Assembly: GCA_024233875.1 (NCBI GenBank)
Contig: JACKPB010000010.1
Span: forward strand, 121,164-185,163
DNA from: Leptospiraceae bacterium
Lineage (GTDB): Bacteria; Spirochaetota; Leptospiria; Leptospirales; Leptospiraceae
DNA length: 64,000 nt
Direction of reading: 5' to 3'
The notes beneath the pieces are model-generated. The model made no database searches and had not been told where the DNA came from. It saw only the letters and a program-made list of their open reading frames with translations. The position numbers and the translations under genes are program-made. Positions 51,896-61,180 of the stretch are shown piece after piece; the first letter of the stretch is position 1, and each line of letters begins with the position of its first letter.

Positions 51896-52693
51896 ATGTC
51901 AAAAATGGAAATAGAAGTACCTGAGAAATTTATCTTCTCAACCAAACTCTCCGTTCGTGAGATTGATATCGCCAAAGGTTTGCATGTATCCTTTGCCACT
52001 ATTCTCGATTATGTTTTTGAGGCGCATATCCTATTCTTTCAACATATGGGTTTTACTGTCACAGATATAGAAGGCTATAGTCTTATATTTGCAAATCTCA
52101 GTATCATTTATCAGGGGGAGGTTCTCTACGGTGATGAATTGAAAATCGAAGTGACAGTCGATAACTTCAAAGAGAAGGGTTGCGATGAGTTCTTTCGAAT
52201 CACAAAGGACAATGGAAAAAAAGAGGTCGGTCTGGTTAAGATCTTTATGCTCTTCTTTGACTATTCAACCCGTAAGACAGTAAAAATACCTCCTTCATTT
52301 CTTGAGTCATACAATGAGAAAATGAACAATCTACCTTCACGTACGCTTTCCTCTCTGTATTCAGGGAAAAATTCTGTTTGGAAGATGGCTCATCAATTTG
52401 TTTTAGAGATTTATAATTTTACGAAAAAATTTCCACCCGATGAGCAGGACAATCTGGGGATAAAATGTAGGAAATTAGCAGTTTCTCTACCCCTGTATAT
52501 CAATGAAACTACTCAGAAGAAAGGAGACCCTGAATCGATTAAGTACTACCGTAAGACAGTGAGTGTGATTGAAGAGTTGAAATACTATCTGGTGATTTCA
52601 CATGATTTAGAACTTGGAAATTCAGAACAACTGGTCAAAAAAATTGAAGAGATTCAGGAAGAACTGAGAAGTCTGTTTCAGATAGATAGATAG
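51896..52693 (+). CDS. Hotdog-fold thioesterase-like domain fused to an IVS/S23-type four-helix domain
   Basis: 265 residues. Residues about 10-140 look like a YbgC/4HBT hotdog domain (LSVREIDIAKGLHVSFATIL, LSIIYQGEVLYGDELKIEV). Residues 160-260 look like the 23S rRNA intervening-sequence four-helix protein (FVLEIYNFTKKFPPDEQDN, LAVSLPLYINETTQ, SVIEELKYYLVISHDL), a family first seen in ORFs inside Leptospira 23S rRNA genes. The fusion is unusual. The Asp of YbgC (YYEDTDAGG) appears as EIDIAKG, so acyl-CoA hydrolysis is possible but not certain. It is followed by the SDR gene in the same direction after 17 bases. RBS is weak. Confidence 0.75.
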   Translation: MSKMEIEVPEKFIFSTKLSVREIDIAKGLHVSFATILDYVFEAHILFFQHMGFTVTDIEGYSLIFANLSIIYQGEVLYGDELKIEVTVDNFKEKGCDEFFRITKDNGKKEVGLVKIFMLFFDYSTRKTVKIPPSFLESYNEKMNNLPSRTLSSLYSGKNSVWKMAHQFVLEIYNFTKKFPPDEQDNLGIKCRKLAVSLPLYINETTQKKGDPESIKYYRKTVSVIEELKYYLVISHDLELGNSEQLVKKIEEIQEELRSLFQIDR

Positions 52694-52710
52694 TTAAGGA
52701 GAAAGTCAAA

Positions 52711-53475
52711 TTGAAATTTCATGACAAAATAGCTTTGGTCACCGGTGGAACCTCGGGTTTGGGAAAAGCAATCGCTCTAGAATTGGCAAAAGATGGAGCC
52801 ACTGTAGTCCTGAGCGGTAGAAGAGAAAAAGAAGGAAATGAAGTTGTTTCAGAGATTCAATCCAAATCCGGAAGTGCAATGTTTGTGAAAGCTGACGTCA
52901 GTAAGGCTTCGGATGTTGAACTCATGGTTCAGTCGATCCTATCAAAGTATGGTAAATTGGATATTGCCGTCAACAATGCCGGAACTATCGGGAAAAATAA
53001 ATTAATTCACCAATACGAAGAATCAGACTATGATGATGTCATCAATGTCAATCTAAAGGGAGTCTGGGTGTGTATGAAATATGAGATTCCTGAAATGCTG
53101 GCCGCAAAGTCCGGAGTGATTGTCAATGTGTCTTCAGTTTCGGGATTGATCGGTTTTCCTTACAACTCTCTTTACTCGGCATCCAAACATGGAGTCATCG
53201 GACTTACCAAGAGTGCAGCACTGGAGTTCGGTCACAAGGGAATTCGTATCAACGCTGTCTGCCCCGGTGGGATAGAGACAGACATGCTGGACAATATCTT
53301 TCAGTCTACAGGAAAGCCATCCGAGACCAAAGAAAATATGACCAAGCTTCATTCGCTCAGAAGATTGGCTAGTCCTCAGGAAGTGGCCAAGGCCGTTGTA
53401 TTCTTATGCAGTGAGGACTCTTCCTTTATCCATGGAAGTGCCATCCCTGTTGATGGTGGATGGACCGCTCATTGA
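52711..53475 (+). CDS. SDR-family oxidoreductase (FabG-like)
   Basis: 254 residues starting at a TTG with AAGGAGAAAG upstream. Short-chain dehydrogenase: TGGTSGLGKAIAL cofactor loop, NNAGT, Ser in VNVSSVSG and YSASKHGV with Tyr and Lys of the active site, and SAIPVDGGW at the end. FabG-like enzymes reduce 3-ketoacyl groups with NADPH; here it may act in the acyl-chain group. It converges on the CoA-transferase gene with zero spacing: its stop ends at 53475, and the opposing stop begins at 53476. Confidence 0.9.
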   Translation: MKFHDKIALVTGGTSGLGKAIALELAKDGATVVLSGRREKEGNEVVSEIQSKSGSAMFVKADVSKASDVELMVQSILSKYGKLDIAVNNAGTIGKNKLIHQYEESDYDDVINVNLKGVWVCMKYEIPEMLAAKSGVIVNVSSVSGLIGFPYNSLYSASKHGVIGLTKSAALEFGHKGIRINAVCPGGIETDMLDNIFQSTGKPSETKENMTKLHSLRRLASPQEVAKAVVFLCSEDSSFIHGSAIPVDGGWTAH

Positions 53476-55206
53476 TCAACTCTTTCCACTGATGAATATC
53501 TTCTGGGGATCCAATTTTCTGAGAATCCCCAGTTCTTTGGGAGTGACCGGTTTTTCAAATACCGGGTCTTTGTATTCCAAATTCCAAGATGTATAGTTCT
53601 GAATCGCTTCCTTCGGTGTGATGTCCGGATCAGTGATGGGAGGTCTCCAATGGCTCAGGTAGAAATTCTTGTCCTTTCCTCTTGTGAATCTTCCAAATTG
53701 ACAGAGAACCTGTTTGACATTTTTACCCGGACTGGTGATGAAGTTTACCTTTTTTGTGAATCGGCTCTTGAGAGCTTTTGCCACAACAATACAATCCGCA
53801 GTGCTAGCAATGTCATTGGCTCCCCCGGATCCGACTAAGAACTTTCCATTGGGTAGACGGGTCGAATTGATATTTCCATCTATATCGATTTCAGCAGTTC
53901 CCAGAACCCCGAGACAATCTCTCGGGACTAATGAACCCAGGATTTGTGTTACATCCGAAAGCTGTTCGGTTGTATCTGCATGCATCTGACTGAAAAGAAA
54001 CACATCTCCCGGATAGGGTGTGGTACCATAGAAACCCATTTCAGAAATAATTTTGATAGGGATGTCCTCATCCTCCAGAAAGAAGGCTGCTGTCCAGGCC
54101 GCCATATGAGCTGCACCAATCCCGGCCAGGATGGTCTTGTACTTATTCTTTTTGACCAGATCAGTGATTGCTCTTGCAGTTAGAATAATCATTTGCTCGG
54201 TTTCATTGCAATCGGAAGTGTCCTGCTCGACAATGATCCCTCTTCTGGCGGCCATTTTCTGGAAATCAGGAGGTTCTGTGAGTTCTTCCAGGCGATCTTC
54301 CCCCAGAAGATCAATGTAGGTGTCGTAGCCTCCAACCAAATTTACCCAATAGAGAAACCAAACATCTGCCTGAAGATCGGATTCACCAACAGAATTGGCT
54401 TCGATAATGAATTCATAATCATCTCTATAGGTCACTAGATCTGAAAGTCCCTTTACCTGATTGAGGATGTTTTTTTTGACACGTAGAGATTGGGGATGAG
54501 CCCCGAAAGGAATTTCACAGACCCCCAAAACCCTGGAACCGGGAATGTGGATCAATTCGGGTGGGATCGCTCCTGCAGGAACAATCCTTTCTACTGAAGC
54601 GAGCACTCCCTTTTTCGCGGCGAGGGCGCTCCATATACCTTCTCCATAAGGAGCAGCGAGCATAATATTTCCATTTCTATCCGCACAAACTCCATGGACA
54701 AAAGTGATGTCCGGATTGAGCGGAGTTACCATTGCTAGCTTTTCCCCGAGCTTCTTGGGGTTGTCAAATTCGAAAAGAGTCTTCCCCAATTTGTCATGAA
54801 CCATGTCACTCCCGATCAAAGAATTGGTAATGAAACCGGGCAACTTTAAGGCACCTGCCATAAAGCGTTGGACAAAACTCAGAAGTGACCAGAGTTCAAC
54901 TTCATAGGGCTGACCTTCCAGGATCTTACTGTACATTCGATTCGGAATCGGTCTGGGGTAATTGTCTCCTGCGAATCCCGTGATGAGTTTTTTGATCACT
55001 TTTGCAATGGTGAGGGCATGGCCTGAGGAGTGCATACCTGCCATACTGACTGTGAAGTTAGGATTTTTATTTTGAAAGACTCTCGCCACTGCATAGATGA
55101 GGGCATTGGGTCTCGACATAGTTGCCGCAAAGTGTAGATACATCTCTTTTTTTATAAATCTCTGAATTAGAGCATCGGGATTTGTAAAGAGATGGACTCG
55201 TATCAT
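53476..55206 (-). CDS. Fused alpha-beta family I CoA-transferase
   Basis: 576 residues, carrying both subunit halves of a family I CoA-transferase in one chain. The N-terminal half shows TFVHGVCADRNGNIML and GVLASVERIVPAG typical of the alpha half; the C-terminal half has GIGAAHMAAWTAAF and ISEMGFYG, where the Glu should form the covalent CoA ester. Later LPNGKFLVGSGGANDIAS is the usual beta-half glycine motif. Substrates may be glutaconate-like, 3-oxoacids or others. The start overlaps the stop of the FabF-like gene by four bases. Confidence 0.85.
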   Translation of the reverse strand: MIRVHLFTNPDALIQRFIKKEMYLHFAATMSRPNALIYAVARVFQNKNPNFTVSMAGMHSSGHALTIAKVIKKLITGFAGDNYPRPIPNRMYSKILEGQPYEVELWSLLSFVQRFMAGALKLPGFITNSLIGSDMVHDKLGKTLFEFDNPKKLGEKLAMVTPLNPDITFVHGVCADRNGNIMLAAPYGEGIWSALAAKKGVLASVERIVPAGAIPPELIHIPGSRVLGVCEIPFGAHPQSLRVKKNILNQVKGLSDLVTYRDDYEFIIEANSVGESDLQADVWFLYWVNLVGGYDTYIDLLGEDRLEELTEPPDFQKMAARRGIIVEQDTSDCNETEQMIILTARAITDLVKKNKYKTILAGIGAAHMAAWTAAFFLEDEDIPIKIISEMGFYGTTPYPGDVFLFSQMHADTTEQLSDVTQILGSLVPRDCLGVLGTAEIDIDGNINSTRLPNGKFLVGSGGANDIASTADCIVVAKALKSRFTKKVNFITSPGKNVKQVLCQFGRFTRGKDKNFYLSHWRPPITDPDITPKEAIQNYTSWNLEYKDPVFEKPVTPKELGILRKLDPQKIFISGKS

Positions 55207-56486
55207 TCGGGTAATCCCAGACAGACAAAGGAAGACTGGCTACCGATTGCGAAGGCTAAAGAGACAGCTGTATGAAAATTCTTTACCGGACGGGGTCCCT
55301 CTGCTACGTGATCGTGATCACAATTCGGATCGGGATCAGTTAGATTGATTGTAGGGCATAGGGTTTGATTTTTGAGCATGAGTGCAGTGGCGGCAACGTT
55401 GATGATTCCCGCCCCACCAAATGTATGACCGAAAATTGGCTTGATGGAACCAACCGGCGACCATTTGGAAACGGGTGTGTCTTCATATAGGAGTTTTATG
55501 GAACGACTTTCTGCGAGATCATTATTGTATGTCGCTGTACCGTGACCGCAAAAGTATCCTACATCATCTAGGGATCTTTTAGAAATTTTTAATAATTTTT
55601 TCATCCCGTTTGCGGCTTTCAATCCGGTCATATCCATTCGGAAAGCATGGCTGGATTCATTATAACTCAGGTGACCGAGGACTTCTGCATAAATTCTAGC
55701 ACCTCTGGCTACGGCATGTTCGTATCTTTCCAGACAGAGAGCCATAGCTCCCTCTCCGAGTACAAACCCATCACGATCCCTATTGTAAGGGCGAAGTCCA
55801 TTTTTGGGATTTTCTGATTCTAAGGACATGACTCTACTTTTGGGATCGGAATACATGCTCATTACAGGTTTGAGAATAGGAAACTCATGGCCTCCTGCAT
55901 ACATAACATCCGCTCTTCCTTTCCGAATTGCCTGAAAACAAAGGCTGATGGCATGATGACCTCCTACACAGGCAGCTGAGATACAGGTCACAAAACCCTG
56001 AATATTATTGTAAATCGCAGTAAGGGTAGAGGGCGTAGAGGACATGGACATTAGGACCGAATAACGGTTGAAGATGTCATGAAATTTCTCAGGATCTTCC
56101 TGATATTTTTGCCAGGCGTGTTCCCACCAGGCCAGGGAGGCACGGGAGGATGAATCAATGAATCCAACTTTTGTAGGATCTATGGAAGTTTTTGTAAGAC
56201 CTGCATCTTTTTGTGCCATCTCCACAGCGGACATGATCGCTAGAGTTTCAGTATTGTAGTGTTCGGCGTGTTGTGGGCTCAGTGTGGAAAGATACTTTGT
56301 GTAATCAAAATTTTTAATCTCTGAAGCAATTTTAATAGGAAAATTCTCTGTATTGAATTTGGTTATAAAGTCTATTTGCGAGTTTCCATTCTTTATCTTA
56401 TCCCAGAAATCTTCCACCGAAAATGCATTGGGTAAAATCGAACCGATTCCTGTGATCACCACTCTACTGTTTTTCTCTTTAGGCAT
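55203..56486 (-). CDS. FabF-like beta-ketoacyl-ACP synthase
   Basis: 427 residues, KAS I/II fold. The Cys-His-His triad is present: ISAACVGGHHAI with the Cys, GHGTATYNNDLAES with the first His, and IKPIFGHTFGGAG with the second. The usual Cys-Ser after the nucleophile is altered to Cys-Val, so it is not a typical housekeeping FabF. No ACP gene is seen beside it. It begins a two-gene operon with the CoA-transferase (ATGA overlap). Confidence 0.87.
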   Translation of the reverse strand: MPKEKNSRVVITGIGSILPNAFSVEDFWDKIKNGNSQIDFITKFNTENFPIKIASEIKNFDYTKYLSTLSPQHAEHYNTETLAIMSAVEMAQKDAGLTKTSIDPTKVGFIDSSSRASLAWWEHAWQKYQEDPEKFHDIFNRYSVLMSMSSTPSTLTAIYNNIQGFVTCISAACVGGHHAISLCFQAIRKGRADVMYAGGHEFPILKPVMSMYSDPKSRVMSLESENPKNGLRPYNRDRDGFVLGEGAMALCLERYEHAVARGARIYAEVLGHLSYNESSHAFRMDMTGLKAANGMKKLLKISKRSLDDVGYFCGHGTATYNNDLAESRSIKLLYEDTPVSKWSPVGSIKPIFGHTFGGAGIINVAATALMLKNQTLCPTINLTDPDPNCDHDHVAEGPRPVKNFHTAVSLAFAIGSQSSFVCLGLPE

Positions 56487-56711
56487 AGAACTTCCAATTG
56501 TTTAAAATTATCAAAATGGAATAGATTTTTCAGTTAGTGTCAACAGATTTTTTTTTAGGAAATAAATTTTCCTTCCTCAGGGGGCAATCCCGATCAAGAT
56601 AAATTCTTTCATTTCTATGGATGGATCAAAGGAAAATGGATTGTAAGGTATGAATAATTTTGAAAATTTAATTAAATTAGAAAAACCTAAAGTAAGGTTT
56701 CCCCGGTAGAG

Positions 56712-57056
56712 TCAATTATCAGTGTAAAGAGTGTGGTATGCCCTTCTGATCTCTGATTCTTCCAATATAATCTGTAATTCATGGGAAATCGGTAGGCTTA
56801 AAAATTCAAATGCTTCCACGATAAATTTGGCAGGAACTTTCTGAATGTCCAATTCAAGATTGTCTTCTCTAACGATTAAGGATTGTACCATTTCCGGATG
56901 AAGTTGTAATACGGCTCTCTTTACTTCTTTACGGAATCTTTCAGAAAGTTGTCTGTACTCCTCTACCAACTTATCTATAAGAATGTACTCGTTGTACGGA
57001 TAATCTATGATTTCCATTTCAGTGGTATATTTGTGGAAAGAATCAGAAATGGTCAA
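56712..57056 (-). CDS. Small unrecognised protein
   Basis: 114 residues, acidic, helical, with no signal or membrane segment. Contains DKLVEEYRQLSERFRKEVKRAVLQLHPEMVQSL split over two helices, and ISHELQIILEESEIRRAY near the end. Not recognised. It stands alone between the FabF-like and nitroreductase genes in an AT-rich region. Confidence 0.5.
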   Translation of the reverse strand: MTISDSFHKYTTEMEIIDYPYNEYILIDKLVEEYRQLSERFRKEVKRAVLQLHPEMVQSLIVREDNLELDIQKVPAKFIVEAFEFLSLPISHELQIILEESEIRRAYHTLYTDN

Positions 57057-57252
57057 ATGAAAAAAATGATTCGTATAAATTAAAATCTATTTTTAAAGCT
57101 CACTTCTTAGTGAATCATTGTCCGGTTGCCTTCAAGTCAACGAATCAGGACTCCATTCATTTGGAACTGGAAGTATTCTAAAAGATTATGTCGCATAACA
57201 AAACATTTTAGAATTAAACTACTTTTTTAGAAAACTAGATTAGTGACTCTAA

Positions 57253-58029
57253 TCAATTGGATCCAAATTTTTCGTCCAGAGTCCATTCCTGAAGCGGGAG
57301 TCTATCCGGAGAAGTCCAATCCAGAACCGGACGATCGGGTTTTTCAGGCATGTGCCCGAGTCTCATTAGAGCAACCATTTCAAATTCTGTAGGACAATTG
57401 TACATATCACTGATTTTTTTCCAAATTTCGGGAACTTCCATGGGCATAGACATGAATTGCATCCCGATATTCATTTCTGTAGCTGCCAACCACATGTTCT
57501 CTATAGCCATTCCCAGGGAAAGAGTAGAGTAAAAGGAACTATTGTCCGATTTATTGTAATCAGCTTTCCTGAGAAAAATAGCGAGACAAACCGGAGACTT
57601 TTCTACTAGTTTTCGATTCTCAATTCCCAGAATGGTTGGTATACTTTTTTCCCGAATGAAGGACATGGCATCGCTTGAGATGATGAAATTTATAATCTGC
57701 TTTAAAAAATTGGGAATGTGATCGACTTTCATTCCCATTCCGGGCTTTATCGAGGATCCATTTTTATCGTGGTAAAAGTACTTACCGTATTTCTCCCAAA
57801 ACTCACCTTTTTCCATCGCTGTCTTCATTGCAATCCCGCAGTACTCGGCTAATTTGTAGCGGTTTTCTTTGTCGCGGGAAATGAGAACCTTCCAGGGCTG
57901 GCTATTGAATTGGGAAGGAGCTTTGTTGAAAGCCTTCAGGAGGATATTCATCTCTTCTTCAGTGACAGGCTCATCAGTATGAAATCCATTATAAGCATGT
58001 CGATTCTCAATAGCATCCAATAAATTCAT
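57253..58029 (-). CDS. Nitroreductase-family flavoprotein
   Basis: 258 residues, FMN-dependent nitroreductase fold. Visible motifs are the NRHAYNGFHTDEPV opening (equivalent of the Arg-Arg-Ser-x-Arg phosphate-binding start, but altered), APSQFNSQPWKVLI and, late, MIALMRLGHMPEKP-like sequence (VALMRLGHMPEK). It should bind FMN and use NAD(P)H to reduce nitro or quinone compounds. Lone gene; repeat B7 lies upstream. Confidence 0.85.
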   Translation of the reverse strand: MNLLDAIENRHAYNGFHTDEPVTEEEMNILLKAFNKAPSQFNSQPWKVLISRDKENRYKLAEYCGIAMKTAMEKGEFWEKYGKYFYHDKNGSSIKPGMGMKVDHIPNFLKQIINFIISSDAMSFIREKSIPTILGIENRKLVEKSPVCLAIFLRKADYNKSDNSSFYSTLSLGMAIENMWLAATEMNIGMQFMSMPMEVPEIWKKISDMYNCPTEFEMVALMRLGHMPEKPDRPVLDWTSPDRLPLQEWTLDEKFGSN

Positions 58030-58335
58030 CCTCTTTCTCTCCCGAATCTCCAGTTTCTTCTTTGGATCATTATTGTATATATTGTCTGGAGGAAAAATTA
58101 ATTTTTTTACATTTCCAGAAAATTTGAATTCTTTTCGATTTTCGAACTGGGTGGGATGGAATTGGTACCGCGATGGATATCAGCAAAAACATTCAAAGGA
58201 TTTATCTACAGTCATATTCAAAAGAATCAGCTACAAAATGGCTACATACCGCTATAGGAAAAGTATAATTATTTATGAAAACAGGTATATAATAAAAATT
58301 TGAAATTCTAAATCTCTTAGAAATCATGGGAATAG
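58030..58335. other. Divergent intergenic region with family B copy B7
   Basis: 306 bp between the nitroreductase and metallohydrolase genes. B7 covers about 58205-58295. A short open frame runs over it, but its composition is that of the repeat and I do not consider it a gene. Confidence 0.55.
58205..58295 (+). repeat. Family B dispersed repeat, copy B7 (short form)
   Basis: Left CTACAGTCATATTCAAAAGA, core GAATCAGCTACAAAATGGCT, right half AAGTATAATTATTTATGAAA and ends CAGGTATATAATAAAAAT. About 15 bases in the left loop are missing compared with B2 and B3. It ends 40 bases before the ATG of the metallohydrolase gene, close enough for its TATATAAT to be the -10 box. Confidence 0.75.
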
Positions 58336-59124
58336 ATGAAAGTTAAGTTTTTAGGAACGGGTACGTCTCACGGAATTCCGGTGATCGGTTGCTCCTGTCC
58401 TACATGTACTTCGAAAGATCCACGCAACCAAAGATACCGGACCGGATTGTACATTCAGGATAGTAGTCATTCCTTTATTATAGACACACCTCCCGAATTT
58501 CGATTGCGTGCTCTCGAATACAAAATCCAAAAAATTGATGCTGTTTTGTTTACTCATGCTCATTCGGATCACTGTGCGGGTTTGGATGATATTAGACGTT
58601 TCAATGAATTGCAGAATTCCTCTATTCCCGTATACGGAAATGAAGAAACTCTGTCTGAGTTAAGAAAAAAATTCAGTTATGTGTTTGAAGAAACTCAGGA
58701 GGGAGGAGGGAAGCCAAAGTTGGACTTAAAACTGATTTCAGACTTTGAAACTCTGAAACTAGGCAAACTTAACTTTATCGGATTGCCCGTTTACCATGGT
58801 GAATTGAAAATTCTAGGTTACCGTATCGGGGGATTTGCTTTCATCACAGATGTTTCGAAAATTCCCGAAGAAACATTCTCACGACTCAAAGATCTGGAGA
58901 TCCTTGTCCTGGATGCACTTCGAATTGAAAAGCACCCAACACATTTCAATCTGGAGGAAGCCATCGAAGCCGCTTTTAGAATCGGAGCTCAAAAGACATA
59001 TTTTACTCACATAACACATATTTTAGAGCATGAGTCTACGGAAAAGGTATTGCCACAAACTATGTTTCTCGCTTACGATGGACTTGAATTGTTCTTAAAG
59101 GATTCCGGTACTGAGAATGATTGA
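58336..59124 (+). CDS. Metallo-beta-lactamase-fold hydrolase, PhnP-like
   Basis: 262 residues. MBL motif THAHSDHCAGLDDI for the dinuclear metal site, with later His in VYHGELK and Asp in FITDVSK. CSCPTC near the start (Cys-x-Cys-x2-Cys) is the additional zinc site of PhnP-type phosphodiesterases, which cleave cyclic ribose phosphates. No phosphonate genes are nearby, so a different phosphodiester is likely. The stop overlaps the start of the Na/Pi transporter gene by eight bases. Confidence 0.85.
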   Translation: MKVKFLGTGTSHGIPVIGCSCPTCTSKDPRNQRYRTGLYIQDSSHSFIIDTPPEFRLRALEYKIQKIDAVLFTHAHSDHCAGLDDIRRFNELQNSSIPVYGNEETLSELRKKFSYVFEETQEGGGKPKLDLKLISDFETLKLGKLNFIGLPVYHGELKILGYRIGGFAFITDVSKIPEETFSRLKDLEILVLDALRIEKHPTHFNLEEAIEAAFRIGAQKTYFTHITHILEHESTEKVLPQTMFLAYDGLELFLKDSGTEND

Positions 59125-60700
59125 AATGATATCGGGTTTATTCGGTGGGATTGGAATCTTCATTCTGGGAATGATTCTGCTTACCGATGGATTGAAAAAT
59201 CTTGCAGGAGAGTCTCTCAAACAGGGATTGAAAAAACTCACGGGTGGAGTTTCATCCTCTATAGGCTCCGGTTTTTTTATGACAGCTATTCTTCAGAGTT
59301 CACACGCAACGATTTTAACCACCATAGGTTTTGTCAGTGCGGGACTTCTTACATTTCAACAGTCCATAGGTCTCATCCTCGGTGCCAATTTAGGAACCAC
59401 CAGTACGGGATGGATTGTGTCTCTGATAGGATTCAAGATGAGTATGGGAAAGATAGTCTTTCCCCTGATAGGAATCGGTGCTCTCTTGAAACTTTTGTCC
59501 AAAGGGAAATTAGGAGAGATCGGTATCACAATTGCCGGATTTAGTTTGCTTTTTTTGGGAATAGAATTTCTTCAGACTTCGATGAAAGAGGTAGCTACAG
59601 TTTTCAACCCTTCTTCTATTGCTTCTGATGGGATTCTGGATAAGGTCTATCTTGTTCTCTCGGGTCTGGGTATGACAATCGTAATGCAATCCTCTTCGGC
59701 GGCTCTGGCAACAACTCTGTCAGCCCTGAATGAAGGAGCATTGAATGTCAAGCAGGCCTGTTATATGGTCATAGGTCAAAACATAGGAACCACTCTGACC
59801 GCTGGAATCGCAGCAGTAGGAGCAAGTGTTTCCGCAAAACGCACAGCTACGATTCATATTGTCTTCAACGTTGTTGCGGCAGTTGTAGCCTTTCTTATTT
59901 TAGAGCCTCTACTCCTCGGCTTGGGAATTCTTCTGGATTGGTTGAATTTGAAAGATCCGGTTTCCAATATTGCTATATTTCATACAGCTTTCAATCTTTT
60001 GGGAATCATAATATTTTTACCTTTTACGAATCGGTTCTCGGAATTAGTGTGTCGAATTCTCCCTGAAAAAGAGAACAGCTCAAATAAATACTTAGATAAG
60101 GTGCTTTACAATTCTCCTACTCTGGCTTTGGATACTGTCGAAAGGGGAGTCTTCGAGATTTTTAAAAAATCTATTTTGGTACTAAGTGAATTATTGAATG
60201 GAAGTCTATCTACCGAAAACTTAAAAATGCAAACTGATATACTGCGGAATGAGTTGACCGAGTCATTGAACTTCACCGAAAAGATTCCGCACTCCGGAAT
60301 CTCTATTCAGGATCAGGAAAATCACACTTCGGTTCTACATTGCATAGATCATATTTACAATTTACTCTCTGCTATTGATGAGGGAATCGAACACGCTCAC
60401 TCCATCCAGTCCGATACCACAGGTCGGATGAGTCTGAAACTTTCTTCAACACTCGAAAGATTGATACCTCTACTTGACGAGTTTCAATTGGAAAAATTAC
60501 CGGTAGACTCTCTGGGAGATGAATCAGGGGAGATGGCAGAGTTTAGGAAGAAAGAGAGACTTCGGATACTGTCCGAGGCTGTAGATGGGAAGATAAAACC
60601 TTCTTCCTTACTCCTGGATATTGATACAATCCGATGGTTTGATCGGGTCTATTATTACATTTGGAGAACAAGTTACCATTTTCAACATAGAAAGAATTAA
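59117..60700 (+). CDS. Na+/phosphate cotransporter with PhoU-like C-terminus
   Basis: 527 residues. The N-terminal 310 residues hold about eight membrane helices, with the two family repeats each containing a QSSxA/QSSSA motif (ILQSSHATILTTIGF and VMQSSSAALATTLSAL) and GANLGTT/GQNIGTT. The C-terminal 190 residues are helical, like PhoU domains. The family (NptA/YjbB) moves phosphate with Na+. It is translationally coupled to the PhnP-like gene, suggesting a shared role in phosphate metabolism. Confidence 0.88.
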   Translation: MIEMISGLFGGIGIFILGMILLTDGLKNLAGESLKQGLKKLTGGVSSSIGSGFFMTAILQSSHATILTTIGFVSAGLLTFQQSIGLILGANLGTTSTGWIVSLIGFKMSMGKIVFPLIGIGALLKLLSKGKLGEIGITIAGFSLLFLGIEFLQTSMKEVATVFNPSSIASDGILDKVYLVLSGLGMTIVMQSSSAALATTLSALNEGALNVKQACYMVIGQNIGTTLTAGIAAVGASVSAKRTATIHIVFNVVAAVVAFLILEPLLLGLGILLDWLNLKDPVSNIAIFHTAFNLLGIIIFLPFTNRFSELVCRILPEKENSSNKYLDKVLYNSPTLALDTVERGVFEIFKKSILVLSELLNGSLSTENLKMQTDILRNELTESLNFTEKIPHSGISIQDQENHTSVLHCIDHIYNLLSAIDEGIEHAHSIQSDTTGRMSLKLSSTLERLIPLLDEFQLEKLPVDSLGDESGEMAEFRKKERLRILSEAVDGKIKPSSLLLDIDTIRWFDRVYYYIWRTSYHFQHRKN

Positions 60701-60728
60701 ATGCAATACAGACCAATAAGGAGAAAGT

Positions 60729-61172
60729 ATGGAGAATCAATTTACAGTCGAAAGACATCACTTGAAAAATGCATGTCAAAATTCGCAATGGGATTTACTC
60801 GATAAGCTTCTTGAACTCGATAATTCATTGGTCAATGACAATTCCATGTTTTCTGATTCCTGGGGACAGTATTGGGGAATGCTATATGAGCTAATTCTAA
60901 GAAATGAGGTAGAGGGGATTCAGGTCCTTTTGAAGCACGATGCAAATCCAAGGGAAAAGAGTTGGGGGGATGGTATGAATCTTTCCTGTTTGGAATTGGC
61001 TGAAGGCAAAGTCGATATTTTGAAAATTTTAAAATCCAAAGGGAATAGATCCGCACTCTATACCAGAACCTCAGAACCCGAATGGCCGATGTTGAAATCC
61101 AAATCGGATGAAGAATTCAATAGAAAAGGAAGACTTAAGGATAAGTACGGACTTGTCTTCCCTACAGATTGA
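60729..61172 (+). CDS. Ankyrin-repeat-like small protein
   Basis: 147 residues, RBS AAGGAGAAAGT seven bases before the start. Contains two or three degenerate ankyrin-type helix pairs (LKNACQNSQWDLLDKLLEL, MLYELILRNEVEGIQVLLKHDANP, CLELAEGKVDILKILKSKG). No signal. Ankyrin proteins bind other proteins; the partner is unknown. The transporter is 28 bases upstream, so they may be co-transcribed. It converges on the lipoprotein MBL gene. Confidence 0.7.
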   Translation: MENQFTVERHHLKNACQNSQWDLLDKLLELDNSLVNDNSMFSDSWGQYWGMLYELILRNEVEGIQVLLKHDANPREKSWGDGMNLSCLELAEGKVDILKILKSKGNRSALYTRTSEPEWPMLKSKSDEEFNRKGRLKDKYGLVFPTD

Positions 61173-61180
61173 AATTGTAT

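Noticed and set aside
58073..58303. 76-residue ORF on the plus strand before the PhnP-like gene
   Set aside because: It runs through repeat B7 in the same frame as repeat core sequence; no ribosome binding site and no recognisable protein features.
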